From Dietzia sp. JS16-p6b (lineage in GTDB: Bacteria > Actinomycetota > Actinomycetes > Mycobacteriales > Mycobacteriaceae): a DNA stretch of 64,000 bases. How positions within the stretch are numbered: position 1 is the first letter of the stretch; every line of letters begins with the position of its first letter. Under the pieces are notes generated by a model. It made no database searches, had not been told where the DNA came from, and worked only from the letters and a program-made list of their open reading frames with translations. Position numbers and translations under genes: made by a program. The stretch lies in assembly GCF_003052165.1 (NCBI RefSeq), contig NZ_CP024869.1, positions 682,001 through 746,000 on the forward strand. Direction: 5' to 3'. This document shows, in pieces, positions 9,671-18,638 of the stretch.

Positions 9671-9672
9671 GG

Positions 9673-11421
9673 TCAGACTCCCGTCTTGTCGATGGTGGTG
9701 GGGGCGGCGGCGGTGGAGTCGGCTGTGGCGCCGGCCAGAATGTGCTCGACCGCGAGGTAACCGAACACCATCGCGGGACCGATGGTCGCCCCGGGCCCGG
9801 CGTAGGTGTGCCCCATGACCGGCGACGACGCGTTTCCGGCCGCGTAGAGCCCCTCGATCACGGAGCCGTCCGACCGGAGCACCCGGCCGTGGACATCGGT
9901 GGTCGCGCCGCCCTTGGTCCCGAGGTCCCCGGGCACCATCTTGACGGCGAAGAACGGGGCCTTGCGGACGGGCCCGAGGCTCGGGTTGGGCTTGTTGGTG
10001 GGGTCGCCGTAGTAGTGGTCGTACCCCGAGACCCCGCGCTGGAAGTCCTCGTCGACGCCCTTCTCGGCGAAGCCGTTGAACCGCGTGGCCGTCCGTTCCA
10101 GGGCGTCGGCCGGGACCCCGATCAGGCCGGCGAGTTCGGCGAGGGTGTCCGCTTTGTGGAAGTTCTCCGTCTCGAGCCACTTCTTCGGCAGCGGTTGTTT
10201 CGCCTGTAGTCCGGCGAAGAGGTACCGGTTCTTGTACTCCTGGTCGAAGATGAGCCAGGCCGGGACGTTCTCGCCCTCGGCCCCCTCCTGGCCGGCCGGG
10301 GCCTGACCGTACTCGCCGCCGTACATCCGGTGGCCGGCCTCGACGTACGGCAGCGACTCGTTCATGAACCGCTCGCCGCGTGAGTTGACGAGGAACGAGC
10401 AGGGCAGGGACCGCTCGGCGAGCGCGAACCACGGGCCGCGGGGGAGCAGGATCGTGGGACCCCACCAGGCGTCCTCCATGAGGGCCAGCTCCGCACCCAC
10501 CTTCTCCATGAACTCGATGCCCTCGCCGGTGTTGCCGGCGGCGCCGACCGTCCAGGAGGTGGGGATGGGCTGACGCTGGTACTTGTCCCGCATCTCCTGG
10601 TTGTGCTCGAACCCTCCCGAGCCGATGATCACGCCCCGACGGGCGCGGAGGGTCTGCTCCTCCCCGCCGCGGGTCACGGTGATGCCCACGACCCGCTCCT
10701 CCAGGCCACTGCCCTCGGTGACCAGTCCGGTCATCGGGGTGTCGAGCCACACCGGGACGCCGGCGTCGAGGAGGCCCTTGCGCAGGGCGCCGATGAGGGC
10801 GCGGCCCATGCCCACCATGTTGGCGCCGCGGGCCTTGGCCACCAGCATGCGCATCGTCACGCGGACGGAGCGTCGGAAGCCCTTGGTGGTGGGGCGTTGG
10901 AGCAGGTTGAGCCAGCGGTAGTCCGACTGCTTGACCACCATGTTCGCCGGGGCCTTGGCGTAGGGGGGCTCGAGCCTCGACGCCTCGGAGCCCAGCCGGC
11001 GGAGGTCGAACGGCCTGGGCTCGACGGACCTGCCACCGAGTCGTCCCCCCGGCGCCTCGGGGTAGTAGTCGGAGTAGTCCACCACCCACTCCAGCTCGAG
11101 GGGGGAGTTGGCGAGGACGAAGTCGAGGACCTCGGGGCCGCGGTCGACGTACGCGTCGATCCTCTCCGGGGCCACGACGTCGCCGATGATCGAGCGCAGA
11201 TAGGTGCGGGCGGCCTCCGGGGTGTCCTGGACCCCGTCCCGCCTGAGGACGGAGTTCCCCGGGATCCACACGCCGCCTCCGGACCGGGCGGTGGAGCCAC
11301 CGTAGTGAGGCGCCTTCTCCACGAGGACCACGCTGAGGCCCTTCTTCGCTGCTGCGAGGGCGGCCGTCATGCCTGCTCCACCGCTACCGACGACGACGAC
11401 GTCGAACTCCTGGTCTGCCAT
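9673..11421 (-). CDS. kstD: 3-Ketosteroid delta1-dehydrogenase KstD
   Basis: The 582-residue flavoprotein has an N-terminal dinucleotide fold VVVVGSGGAGMTAAL (from residue ~8), STARSGGGVWIPGN, RRGVIIGSGGFEHNQEMR, a Tyr-rich segment VSGYDHYYGDPTN and the C-terminal FAD contact GLYAAGNASSPVMGHTYAGPGATIGPAM. It introduces the C1-C2 double bond in ring A of 3-ketosteroids such as androstenedione and, with KshAB, triggers ring-B opening. The ATG at 11421 is just 1 bp from a KstR box, so the mRNA is likely leaderless or nearly so. It is divergent from hsaE. Confidence 0.93.
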   Translation of the reverse strand: MADQEFDVVVVGSGGAGMTAALAAAKKGLSVVLVEKAPHYGGSTARSGGGVWIPGNSVLRRDGVQDTPEAARTYLRSIIGDVVAPERIDAYVDRGPEVLDFVLANSPLELEWVVDYSDYYPEAPGGRLGGRSVEPRPFDLRRLGSEASRLEPPYAKAPANMVVKQSDYRWLNLLQRPTTKGFRRSVRVTMRMLVAKARGANMVGMGRALIGALRKGLLDAGVPVWLDTPMTGLVTEGSGLEERVVGITVTRGGEEQTLRARRGVIIGSGGFEHNQEMRDKYQRQPIPTSWTVGAAGNTGEGIEFMEKVGAELALMEDAWWGPTILLPRGPWFALAERSLPCSFLVNSRGERFMNESLPYVEAGHRMYGGEYGQAPAGQEGAEGENVPAWLIFDQEYKNRYLFAGLQAKQPLPKKWLETENFHKADTLAELAGLIGVPADALERTATRFNGFAEKGVDEDFQRGVSGYDHYYGDPTNKPNPSLGPVRKAPFFAVKMVPGDLGTKGGATTDVHGRVLRSDGSVIEGLYAAGNASSPVMGHTYAGPGATIGPAMVFGYLAVEHILAGATADSTAAAPTTIDKTGV

Positions 11422-11422
11422 G

Positions 11423-11436
11423 TAGAACACGTTATA
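11423..11436. promoter_or_regulatory. KstR operator
   Basis: TAGAACACGTTATA matches tnnAACnnGTTnna. It abuts the kstD start and is 46 bp from the hsaE start, so it probably controls both divergent units. Confidence 0.85.
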
Positions 11437-11481
11437 GAACCGGGGGCTCGAGCGCCAGACGATCGAGGTAGCATCCCCGTC

Positions 11482-12267
11482 ATGCTCACCGAGGAGACCC
11501 GCGCCACACTCGCACAGCGACTCTGGGATGCCGAGGCCGACGTGGCGCCCATCGCGCCGCTCACCGCCGACCATCCCGGGATGACCCCGGACGACGCCTT
11601 CGAGATCCAGCTCGTCAACATCCGTCGAAAGCTGGAGGCCGGCGCGGTCGTCACCGGCCACAAGGTGGGTCTGGCCTCCAAGGCCATGCAGGAGATGATG
11701 GGCGTCGACGAACCGGACTACGGCCATCTCCTCGACACGATGGAGTATCCGGAGGGCGAGCCGGTCGAGGCCGCGCGGTTCTGCTTCCCGCGCGTGGAGG
11801 TCGAGGTGGGGTTCATCCTCGGTGCCGACATCCCTCCGGAGGGGTGCTCACAGGAGGAGGCCGCTGCCGCGATCGAGTGGGTCGTGCCGTCGATCGAGCT
11901 GATCGACTCCCGCATCCGCGACTGGAAGATCAGCCTGCCTGACACGATCGCGGACAACGCCTCGTCGTGTGGGTACGTCGTCGGTTCACAGCGGGTGAGG
12001 CTGGCGGACCTCGACGTCGCAGCGATCGATGCGACCCTCTACAAGAACGGTGAGTTCCTCGCTTCCGGTCGCTCCGACGCGGTGCTGGGTAACCCGCTCA
12101 ACTCGGTGGGGTGGCTGGCCTCGACGGTCGCCAAGTTCGGCGTGCGCCTTCGCAAGGGCGACGTGATCCTGCCCGGCACCGCGATCCGGGCGATGGACGC
12201 CGCTCCGGGCGATTCCTTCCGCGCCGAGTTCGCGGGTCTGGGCGAGGTCACCATGGAGTTCAGCTGA
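11482..12267 (+). CDS. hsaE: 2-Hydroxypenta-2,4-dienoate hydratase HsaE
   Basis: The 261-residue member of the 2-oxopent-4-enoate hydratase family (MhpD/XylJ type) has GHKVGLASKAMQEMMGVDEPDYGHL, PRVEVEVGFILG (metal-binding acidic residues), DNASSCGYVVGS and GNPLNSVGWLA. It hydrates the diene produced by the Hsa ring-A/B cleavage to a 4-hydroxy-2-oxo acid for HsaF. The length is typical for the family. In M. tuberculosis hsaE is followed directly by hsaG and hsaF. Here they are separated by 2.5 kb holding an IclR regulator and an HNH protein. Confidence 0.92.
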   Translation: MLTEETRATLAQRLWDAEADVAPIAPLTADHPGMTPDDAFEIQLVNIRRKLEAGAVVTGHKVGLASKAMQEMMGVDEPDYGHLLDTMEYPEGEPVEAARFCFPRVEVEVGFILGADIPPEGCSQEEAAAAIEWVVPSIELIDSRIRDWKISLPDTIADNASSCGYVVGSQRVRLADLDVAAIDATLYKNGEFLASGRSDAVLGNPLNSVGWLASTVAKFGVRLRKGDVILPGTAIRAMDAAPGDSFRAEFAGLGEVTMEFS

Positions 12268-12280
12268 AGCTGCGGACACG

Positions 12281-13042
12281 TTACTCGTTCCCGGCCGTCG
12301 ACATCGCGCGGCTGGCGGCTGCTGCGACCCTGGTCACCAACGGTTCCAGTCGCGCGAGTGCCGATCTGTCTGCCGCGCTCGCGGACAGCGCGGCCACCGC
12401 ACGGTTGCCGCTGGCGCCGTCGTCGTCGAACACCGGTGCGGCCACACAGTAGAGGCCGGGCGTGAGCTCGGCGCGATCCACCGCCCGCCGGCGGCGCCGG
12501 ATCTCCGCCAACTCCACCGCGAGCGCATCCGGCGAGGTGAGGGTGGTGTCGGTCCATGCGACCAGCGGGCCCCGGGCGACCCGCTCGGCGGCCGCGTCAT
12601 CGAACGCCAACATCGCTTTGCCCACGCCGGTGCAATAGGCCGGCAGCCCTCCGCCGATCCGGGACGGGGACGGGATCGGTCGCGGACCGTGCAGTTTGTT
12701 GAGGTACACCACCTCGTCGCCGTGCAGCGTGGCCAGGTGCACCGTCGCCCGCGTCGCCTCGAAGAGGTGCGCGAGGAACGGGGTCAGGACCCGGCGGGTT
12801 CGTTCGTACGCCGGGGAGGAGGGTATCGGGTCCAGCTCGTGCACCAGCGGTCCCAACCGGTAGCGCTGCCCGATCCGGGTCACCGCGTCGTTCCGTTCGA
12901 GCGCGGTCAGGAGTCGGAGGGTCGTGGACTTGGCCAGGCCGGCCTCGCGGGAGATCTCGCTCAGCGTCAAGCCTGTGCCCGCGGCCGTCACCCGTAGCAC
13001 GTCGAAGGCGCGGTCGACGGGCGATACGGGCGGTTCGTTCAT
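12281..13042 (-). CDS. IclR-family transcriptional regulator
   Basis: The 253-residue protein has an N-terminal winged helix-turn-helix (LTLSEISREAGLAKSTTLRLL, residues ~25-45). An IclR effector domain follows, with EATRATVHLATLHGDEVVYL, GLPAYCTGVGKAML and GLYCVAAPVFDDDG. It is convergent with hsaE (13-bp gap) and divergent from the HNH gene. MhpR, the IclR activator of the homologous mhpDFE genes of enterobacteria, offers a precedent for control of an hsaE-hsaGF-type module by such a regulator; that link is inference. ATG at 13042 is preferred over the ATG at 13123, which would read through the candidate operator and overlap the SOS-box region. Confidence 0.85.
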   Translation of the reverse strand: MNEPPVSPVDRAFDVLRVTAAGTGLTLSEISREAGLAKSTTLRLLTALERNDAVTRIGQRYRLGPLVHELDPIPSSPAYERTRRVLTPFLAHLFEATRATVHLATLHGDEVVYLNKLHGPRPIPSPSRIGGGLPAYCTGVGKAMLAFDDAAAERVARGPLVAWTDTTLTSPDALAVELAEIRRRRRAVDRAELTPGLYCVAAPVFDDDGASGNRAVAALSASAADRSALARLEPLVTRVAAAASRAMSTAGNE

Positions 13043-13075
13043 GCGGCGAGTGTAGCGCGGAGCACCGTCAGGGCG

Positions 13076-13092
13076 GTTCGATGACATCGAAC
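13076..13092. promoter_or_regulatory. Inverted repeat, candidate IclR operator
   Basis: GTTCGAT-gac-ATCGAAC has perfect 7-bp arms. It lies 34 bp upstream of the IclR gene and resembles operator sequences of IclR-family regulators such as PcaR/PcaU (GTTCGAT...ATCG). Autoregulation is inferred only from position and form. Confidence 0.5.
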
Positions 13093-13122
13093 ACTTGCGC
13101 GAATAGGCGCTCCCGGTTATCA

Positions 13123-13138
13123 TCGAATAGACGTTCGA
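13123..13138. promoter_or_regulatory. LexA (SOS) box upstream of the HNH gene
   Basis: TCGAATagacGTTCGA differs from the mycobacterial SOS box TCGAAC-N4-GTTCGA at one base. It is 33 bp upstream of the DUF222/HNH start. Several 13E12-family genes of M. tuberculosis are LexA-controlled, so DNA-damage induction is likely. Confidence 0.65.
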
Positions 13139-13170
13139 TTCAGGGGTGGCGACGAAGGCGGGGTGTTCCG

Positions 13171-14673
13171 ATGGTCACGACGACGAGCTCGGCGGCGTTC
13201 GGGGCGCTGCGCGCCGTGCCGGAGGCCCTGGACACGCTGGGCGCCGAGGCGCTCAGTGAGGTGGCGCGGTCGGCGACGCTGGCGCAGAACCTCGCGGCGG
13301 CGACCCGGTTGCGGGCCGCCCATCACCTCGTCGAGGCGATGGCGCGGCTGGATGAGGCGGCGCACGATGACGGGGCGAGCCCGCGGCCGGCGTTCGCCCG
13401 CCTGGACCCGGCCGACCGGGCCCGTGACCACCTGGCCGCGGCGATGTCCCTGACCTGCTGGCACGCCGCGCGCCTGGTCACCGCCGGCACCCAGATCCAC
13501 ACCCGCCTGCCCCTGCTGCGCAAGGCCGTCGACCGGGGCCTGCTGCCCGAACAGCTGGCCATCGACACCGCCTGCCGGCTGGCCGAGATCCCCGACCAGA
13601 TGATCGCGGCAGTGGAATCGGAGGTCGTCGGCGCCCTGGCCCGGGACCTGGACGGGGGCCACCGACCCAGCCGCACCGCCCTGGACACCGCGGTCGACGC
13701 CGCCCGCCAACGCCGCGACCCCCGGGCCGCCGAACACGCCGTGGCCGACGCCGCCGAACAGCGCACCGTCCGGTTTCGCCCCGGCCGCAACGGCATGACC
13801 AGCATGTGGGCCCACCTGCCCAGCAGCGACGCCGAGAAACTGCGCCGCCGCATCGAGGCCGCCGCCCGCACCGCCTGGCAGGCCGGCCATCCCCGCACAC
13901 GCAACCAACTGCGCGCCGACGCCCTGTGCGCCCTCGGGGACCCCAACACCGACGACATCTGCACCCCCGTACGCCATGCCGAAGACACCGCCGACAGCGC
14001 CGCCGACAGCGCCGCCGACGATGCTGCCGGTGCGGGCGGGCCGCGGCTCGGGGCGTCCTGGGGCACCGAGCAACCAGTGCGGATCTCGGTCATCGACAGC
14101 ATCGCCCAGGGCCTGCCCAACCGCGTGCAGTTCGTCACCGGCGCCTACGCCAGCTTCGACTGGCTGTGCGAGGAACTACTCTGCAGCGGCGACGCCACCG
14201 TGCGATTCGAACTGATCGACCCCCAACCCGGAGTGCTCGACCTGCCCGACGCGGTGCTCAAGTACTTCATCACTCCCGCCCTGGCCGAACGGATCCGGCT
14301 ACGCGACGGCACCTGCCGCCACCCCGGGTGCACGGTCGACGCCCACGACTGCGACATCGACCACGTCATCGCCTTCGACCACCAGCGTCCCGAACTCGGC
14401 GGACCCACCGCCGAATGGAACCTGATCTGCCTGTGCCGCACGCATCACCGCGAGAAGACCTTCGGCCACTGCGCCTACCGGCCCGGACCCCTGGGCGAAC
14501 TGACCATCATCACCGAAACCGGACACGAACACCGCACCACCCCACACGGCCCCCTGGCACAGGCCCGAGACCGGATCCTCGACCACCGATGGCGCCACCA
14601 CCTCGACCGCCTCATCACCGACGACGGCCACCTCACCAACCCACCCGGCACCCACCGCCCCCACCCCGCCTGA
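13171..14673 (+). CDS. DUF222 / HNH endonuclease protein (13E12 repeat family)
   Basis: The 500-residue protein has an N-terminal DUF222 domain and a C-terminal HNH domain: RLRDGTCRHPGCTVDAHDCDIDHVIAF, then NLICLCRTHHREKTF, with Cys pairs for zinc and the HNH catalytic histidines. This is the multicopy 13E12 family of actinobacteria, which is often variable in copy number. A short low-complexity linker DTADSAADSAADD (~270) is encoded by small tandem repeats. ATG at 13171 follows GAAGGCGGGG and lies 33 bp after an SOS box; an ATG at 13081 would put the box inside the gene. It sits between hsaE and hsaG and so looks inserted into an ancestral hsaEGF operon. Confidence 0.88.
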   Translation: MVTTTSSAAFGALRAVPEALDTLGAEALSEVARSATLAQNLAAATRLRAAHHLVEAMARLDEAAHDDGASPRPAFARLDPADRARDHLAAAMSLTCWHAARLVTAGTQIHTRLPLLRKAVDRGLLPEQLAIDTACRLAEIPDQMIAAVESEVVGALARDLDGGHRPSRTALDTAVDAARQRRDPRAAEHAVADAAEQRTVRFRPGRNGMTSMWAHLPSSDAEKLRRRIEAAARTAWQAGHPRTRNQLRADALCALGDPNTDDICTPVRHAEDTADSAADSAADDAAGAGGPRLGASWGTEQPVRISVIDSIAQGLPNRVQFVTGAYASFDWLCEELLCSGDATVRFELIDPQPGVLDLPDAVLKYFITPALAERIRLRDGTCRHPGCTVDAHDCDIDHVIAFDHQRPELGGPTAEWNLICLCRTHHREKTFGHCAYRPGPLGELTIITETGHEHRTTPHGPLAQARDRILDHRWRHHLDRLITDDGHLTNPPGTHRPHPA

Positions 14674-14704
14674 CAGGGTCACCGTGCACCCGCCACTCTC
14701 GCGT

Positions 14705-14716
14705 GTTCCGCTGAAC
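14705..14716. promoter_or_regulatory. Weak dyad upstream of hsaG
   Basis: GTTC-cgct-GAAC lies 46 bp before the hsaG start. Its half-sites resemble the IclR-type dyad at 13076-13092 and face the opposite way from KstR half-sites. It could be a second IclR target that controls hsaGF; support is weak. Confidence 0.25.
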
Positions 14717-14762
14717 GGCACGCTTGATTGTGGTGGCCGGTCGGCACCGAGAGACTGACGGC

Positions 14763-15710
14763 ATGACAGCGAAGACCAAGCTCACCGCGGCGATAGTGGG
14801 ATCGGGAAACATCGGTACCGACCTCATGTACAAGCTCGAGCGCAGCGAGTTCATCGAGCCCAAGTGGATGATCGGTATCGACGCGGAGTCCGAGGGGATG
14901 AAGCGTGCTGCCGACCACGGTTTGACGTGCATGTCGGGTGGGGCCGACGAACTGCTCGACTCGATCGAGGCGGGGGGCGAGAAGCCGGACCTGCTGTTCG
15001 AGGCGACCAGCGCCTACGTCCACAAGGCCTACGCCCCCCGTTACGAAGCCGCGGGCATCATCGCCGTCGACCTCACCCCCGCCGCGGTGGGCCCCATGGT
15101 CATCCCACCCGCGAACCTGCACGAGCACGTCGAGGCGCCCAATCACAACATGGTCACCTGCGGTGGCCAGGCCACCATCCCGATGGTCCACGCTGTCTCC
15201 TCGATCGTCCCGGTGGAGTACGCCGAGATCGTCGCCTCCGTCTCCTCCGAATCGGCGGGGCCGGGCACCCGGGCGAACATCGACGAGTTCACCGAGACCA
15301 CCAAGCTGGCCATCGAGAAGGTCGGGGGCGCCAAGCGGGGCAAGGCGATCATCATCCTCAACCCGGCCGAACCGCCGATGATCATGCGCGACACCATCTT
15401 CTGCGCGATCCCCGAGGACGCGGACCAGGACCTCATCACCACCGCCATCCGCAAGCGCGAGAAGGAGATCCAGGAGTACGTCCCCGGATACCGGCTGCTC
15501 CAGGAGCCACAGTTCGACCCGCCCACCGAGATCACCGGCGGGATGGCGCGGGTCGCCATCTTCGTCGAGGTCGAAGGCGCCGGGGACTTCCTCCCGCCGT
15601 ACGCCGGCAACCTCGACATCATGACCGCCGCCGCCACGAAGGTCGGCGAGGACATCGCCAGGACCAGGCTCGCCAGGACCGAGCCCGCCACCACGACGCC
15701 CGGAGTGTGA
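14763..15710 (+). CDS. hsaG: Acetaldehyde/propionaldehyde dehydrogenase (acylating) HsaG
   Basis: The 315-residue protein has the Rossmann motif [17 protein letters not shown], the catalytic-Cys segment [18 protein letters not shown] (Cys ~133), [20 protein letters not shown] and [15 protein letters not shown]. It oxidises the aldehyde released by HsaF to acyl-CoA with NAD and CoA, channelled within the HsaF-HsaG complex. The C-terminal tail ([15 protein letters not shown]) is slightly longer than usual. ATG at 14763 fits the family N-terminus; the ATG at 14724 adds an unrelated 13 residues. hsaF follows at 5 bp. Confidence 0.93.
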   Translation: MTAKTKLTAAIVGSGNIGTDLMYKLERSEFIEPKWMIGIDAESEGMKRAADHGLTCMSGGADELLDSIEAGGEKPDLLFEATSAYVHKAYAPRYEAAGIIAVDLTPAAVGPMVIPPANLHEHVEAPNHNMVTCGGQATIPMVHAVSSIVPVEYAEIVASVSSESAGPGTRANIDEFTETTKLAIEKVGGAKRGKAIIILNPAEPPMIMRDTIFCAIPEDADQDLITTAIRKREKEIQEYVPGYRLLQEPQFDPPTEITGGMARVAIFVEVEGAGDFLPPYAGNLDIMTAAATKVGEDIARTRLARTEPATTTPGV

Positions 15711-15715
15711 GGACC

Positions 15716-16780
15716 ATGGACAGGACCAACCCGTACAACGCGGACGCCCGTGCCTACAGCTCGGAACTCGACATCCGGATCACCGACTCGTCGCTGCGCG
15801 ACGGCTCTCACCACAAGCGCCACCAGTTCTCGGTCGACGACGTCCGCGACGTCGTCACCGCGCTCGACGGCGCCGGGGTCCCCGTCATCGAGGTCACCCA
15901 CGGTGACGGGCTCGGCGGTGCCTCATTCAACTACGGCTTCGCCAAGTCCTACGACCAGGACCTCATCAAGGTCGCCGCCGAGACCGCCACGCAGGCCAAG
16001 ATCGCATTCCTCACCCTGCCGGGACTGGGGATCAAGGACGACATCCTCGCCGCACGCGACAACGGTGGGTCGATCTGCCGGGTGGCCACGCACTGCACCG
16101 AGGCCGACGTCTCGATCCAGCACTTCGGTTACGCCCGCGAGCTCGGCCTCGAGACCGTCGGGTTCCTCATGATGAGCCACACCCAGCCGCCGGAGGTGCT
16201 CGCCAAGCAGGCCCGCATCATGGCGGACGCGGGATGCCAGTGCGTCTACATCGTCGACTCGGCGGGCGCGCTCGTCATGGACCAGGTATCCGACCGGGTC
16301 GCCGCGCTGGTCGCCGAACTCGGCGACGACGCCCAGGTCGGATTCCACGGCCACGAGAACCTGGATGTGGGCGTAGGAAACTCGATCATGGCCATCCGGG
16401 CCGGGGCTCAGCAGATCGATGGCTCCACCCGCCGCTTCGGCGCCGGTGCCGGGAACACCCCGGTCGAGGCGCTGGTCGGCGTGTGCGACAAGCTCGGGAT
16501 CACCACCGGCGTGGACTTCTTCAAGATCGCCGATGCCGCAGAGGACGTGGTGCGACCGCTCATGCCCACGGAGTGCGTGGTCGACCGGTCCGCGCTCATG
16601 CTCGGCTACGCGGGCTGTTATTCGTCATTCCTCAAGCACGCCGAGGGACACGCGAACCGCTACGGCGTGCCGTCGTCGGAGATCCTCATCCGCGCCGGCG
16701 AGCGCCGCCTGGTGGGCGGTCAGGAGGACCAACTCATCGACATCGCCTTGGAGATCCAGAAGGAGCAGGCGAACGCCTAG
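15716..16780 (+). CDS. hsaF: 4-Hydroxy-2-oxovalerate/oxohexanoate aldolase HsaF
   Basis: The 354-residue DmpG/MhpE-family aldolase has a HMGL-like TIM barrel: [17 protein letters not shown] (catalytic Arg-Asp and metal Asp), [32 protein letters not shown], the metal-binding [14 protein letters not shown] and [18 protein letters not shown]. It cleaves 4-hydroxy-2-oxohexanoate to pyruvate and propionaldehyde. The aldehyde is passed to HsaG. The start is 5 bp after hsaG, consistent with co-translation. Confidence 0.94.
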   Translation: MDRTNPYNADARAYSSELDIRITDSSLRDGSHHKRHQFSVDDVRDVVTALDGAGVPVIEVTHGDGLGGASFNYGFAKSYDQDLIKVAAETATQAKIAFLTLPGLGIKDDILAARDNGGSICRVATHCTEADVSIQHFGYARELGLETVGFLMMSHTQPPEVLAKQARIMADAGCQCVYIVDSAGALVMDQVSDRVAALVAELGDDAQVGFHGHENLDVGVGNSIMAIRAGAQQIDGSTRRFGAGAGNTPVEALVGVCDKLGITTGVDFFKIADAAEDVVRPLMPTECVVDRSALMLGYAGCYSSFLKHAEGHANRYGVPSSEILIRAGERRLVGGQEDQLIDIALEIQKEQANA

Positions 16781-16789
16781 GCTCATGTC

Positions 16790-18067
16790 ATGGTCGTGGA
16801 CGAAGTGCTGCCGCTGCTCACAGCGGCGGCACTCGGTCTCGCGATCGGGATCGAGCGGGAACGCAGTCCTGAGCACCGGTCCCGTCGGATAGGGGCGCGG
16901 ACGTTCCCACTGTTCGCCCTCGCGGGTGCGATCGGGGCCCTCCTGGGGCCCGTCGGTCTCGCGGTCGCCCTGTCGGTGTCCGGGGCGGCGATCCTCGCCT
17001 GGTACTGGCGCGTCACAGCACCCGCGAGGGTGGATGACGGTGCCGACGATGTGGGGATCACGACGATGGCGGCGGCGATCGTCACCACCCTGCTCGGGGC
17101 GCTCTCGGTGGCCGATCCCGCACTCGCGGTGGCCCTGGCGGTGGTGGTGGTGATGCTCTTGGCCGCCAAGCACCGGCTGCATGACTTCGCGCGTCACGCC
17201 CTGGACGACCGGGACGTCACTGACGCCATCACCCTGCTCGTCGTGGCGTTCCTCGTGCTCCCGCTCATGCCGGACAGGGCGTTCGGCCCGTACGATTCAC
17301 TCAATCCACGCACCATCTGGATCCTCGTGGTCTTCCTCACCGGGATCGGCTGGGCCGGGTACGTGGCCGCCCGTCTCCTCGGCCGGAAGTGGGGTCTGTT
17401 CGTCACCTCGCTGGCGGGGGGCTTCGTGTCCGGCACGGCGTCCACGGCCATCGCGGCCAGGGCGGGGCGCGGCGACGTCGCAGCCCGCCGGGACGCGCTC
17501 GGCGCCGCAGTGGTGGTGAACGTCTCCACGTTGGTGCAGGCGGTGGTCGTCACGTGGTTCATCGACAGCGACACCGCCCGGATCGTCCTCGCCGGGGCGG
17601 TGGCGGGGATCGCCGTTCTCGTCCTGGAGGTGGCGCTGCTCCTGCGCGCCGGACGGCGGGGTGTCGCGACGGTGGGAGCCTCGGATCCGGACGGCCCCGC
17701 GCGGGACTACGGCCGACCGATGTCCCTATGGGCCGCGGTCGGATTGGCCGTGATCCTCGCCCTGCTCCTGATGGCCACCCGGGTGGCCTCACACGAGTTC
17801 GGCGGCGCGGGCCTGATCGTGGTCTCCGCGATCGGTGGGCTCGCTGATGCGCACGCCGCCGCGATCGCGGCTGCGTCGGCCGCGTCGGCCGGCGCCGTGT
17901 CGGTGAGCGCGGCCGCACTGGCCGTCGGTGTAGGGCTCCTGACGAACCTCGGCGTGAAGCTCGTTCTGGCCGGCGGTCTGGGAGGCGGGAGGTTCGCCGC
18001 GGCCCTGGGTGGACTGCTGGTCCCTGTCGCCCTGGCCGTCGGTCTCGGCATGGTGGTGGCCCTGTGA
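16790..18067 (+). CDS. MgtC/SapB-DUF4010 family membrane protein
   Basis: The 425-residue polytopic protein has an N-terminal MgtC/SapB-like segment (GLAIGIERERSPEHRSRRIGARTFPLFALAGAIGALLG) followed by a DUF4010 C-terminal domain with LLGRKWGLFVTSLAGGFVSGTASTAIAARAG. About ten hydrophobic segments are visible. It begins 9 bp after hsaF and may be cotranscribed. No link to steroid metabolism is known and the transported or sensed substrate is not established. Confidence 0.8.
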   Translation: MVVDEVLPLLTAAALGLAIGIERERSPEHRSRRIGARTFPLFALAGAIGALLGPVGLAVALSVSGAAILAWYWRVTAPARVDDGADDVGITTMAAAIVTTLLGALSVADPALAVALAVVVVMLLAAKHRLHDFARHALDDRDVTDAITLLVVAFLVLPLMPDRAFGPYDSLNPRTIWILVVFLTGIGWAGYVAARLLGRKWGLFVTSLAGGFVSGTASTAIAARAGRGDVAARRDALGAAVVVNVSTLVQAVVVTWFIDSDTARIVLAGAVAGIAVLVLEVALLLRAGRRGVATVGASDPDGPARDYGRPMSLWAAVGLAVILALLLMATRVASHEFGGAGLIVVSAIGGLADAHAAAIAAASAASAGAVSVSAAALAVGVGLLTNLGVKLVLAGGLGGGRFAAALGGLLVPVALAVGLGMVVAL

Positions 18068-18103
18068 TCGTGGGGGTCGGAGCGATGCGGGGCTGACCGG
18101 CGG

Positions 18104-18625
18104 TCAGTCCGGGGTCGACGGCGGCCGCATCGCCCACGTGATCACGGGCCCCAGCGTGGACTCGTCGACCAGCTCCACTCGCTCCCGTGGCAGCAGCAGC
18201 CGGGCCATCGGTTCGTCCGGGGTCTTGCGCAATTCTCTGCGCAGCGCGGCCATGAGCACCCGGTCCGACCACCGCAGCCGGTCCGGGTCCAGGTCTCCGC
18301 GCAACTGGAAGACCGTGACCGCGCGGCCGGTGGCCGTGACGAGCTTCTGCGCGAGGGTGCCGCGCCCGGGGTCGTCGGCGGGGGAGAGGGCGACGACGAC
18401 GAGCGCCGTGGGGCCCGGAGCCGATCGGATAGCCCGGATGATGCGCCGCCGCCCGAGGATGGTCGCGACGTACTGGGGAGCCAGGACGATCAACGGGTCG
18501 GCGGCGGCTGCGTGCCCCGGCGAGTCGAGTTCCACGGCGCGAGTGCCGAGCTTCTCGGCGAGTGCGTCCGCGTAGCGACGAGTGGAGCCGTAGCGGGAGG
18601 TGAAGGTGACGAGGGGGTGGTTCAC
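18104..18625 (-). CDS. Flavodoxin-like protein (HemG-type fold)
   Basis: The ~173-residue protein opens with PLVTFTSRYGSTRRYADALAEKLGTRAVEL, a flavodoxin FMN-phosphate loop (T-S-R-Y-G-S-T). LIVLAPQYVATILGRRRIIRAI and TALVVVALSP complete a Rossmann-like core. It resembles menaquinone-dependent protoporphyrinogen oxidase/flavodoxin domains. Starts at GTG 18625 (13 bp after kshB) or GTG 18664 (overlapping kshB by 26 bp) are both possible and neither has a clear ribosome site. It is downstream of kshB on the same strand and so could be a co-expressed redox partner, which is inference. Confidence 0.6.
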   Translation of the reverse strand: MNHPLVTFTSRYGSTRRYADALAEKLGTRAVELDSPGHAAAADPLIVLAPQYVATILGRRRIIRAIRSAPGPTALVVVALSPADDPGRGTLAQKLVTATGRAVTVFQLRGDLDPDRLRWSDRVLMAALRRELRKTPDEPMARLLLPRERVELVDESTLGPVITWAMRPPSTPD

Positions 18626-18638
18626 ATCCTGGAGTGTG

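Noticed and set aside
18093-18107. Small hairpin CTGACC-ggc-GGTCAG between the DUF4010 and flavodoxin-like genes
   Set aside because: A 6-bp stem that overlaps a stop codon is too weak to call a terminator with confidence.
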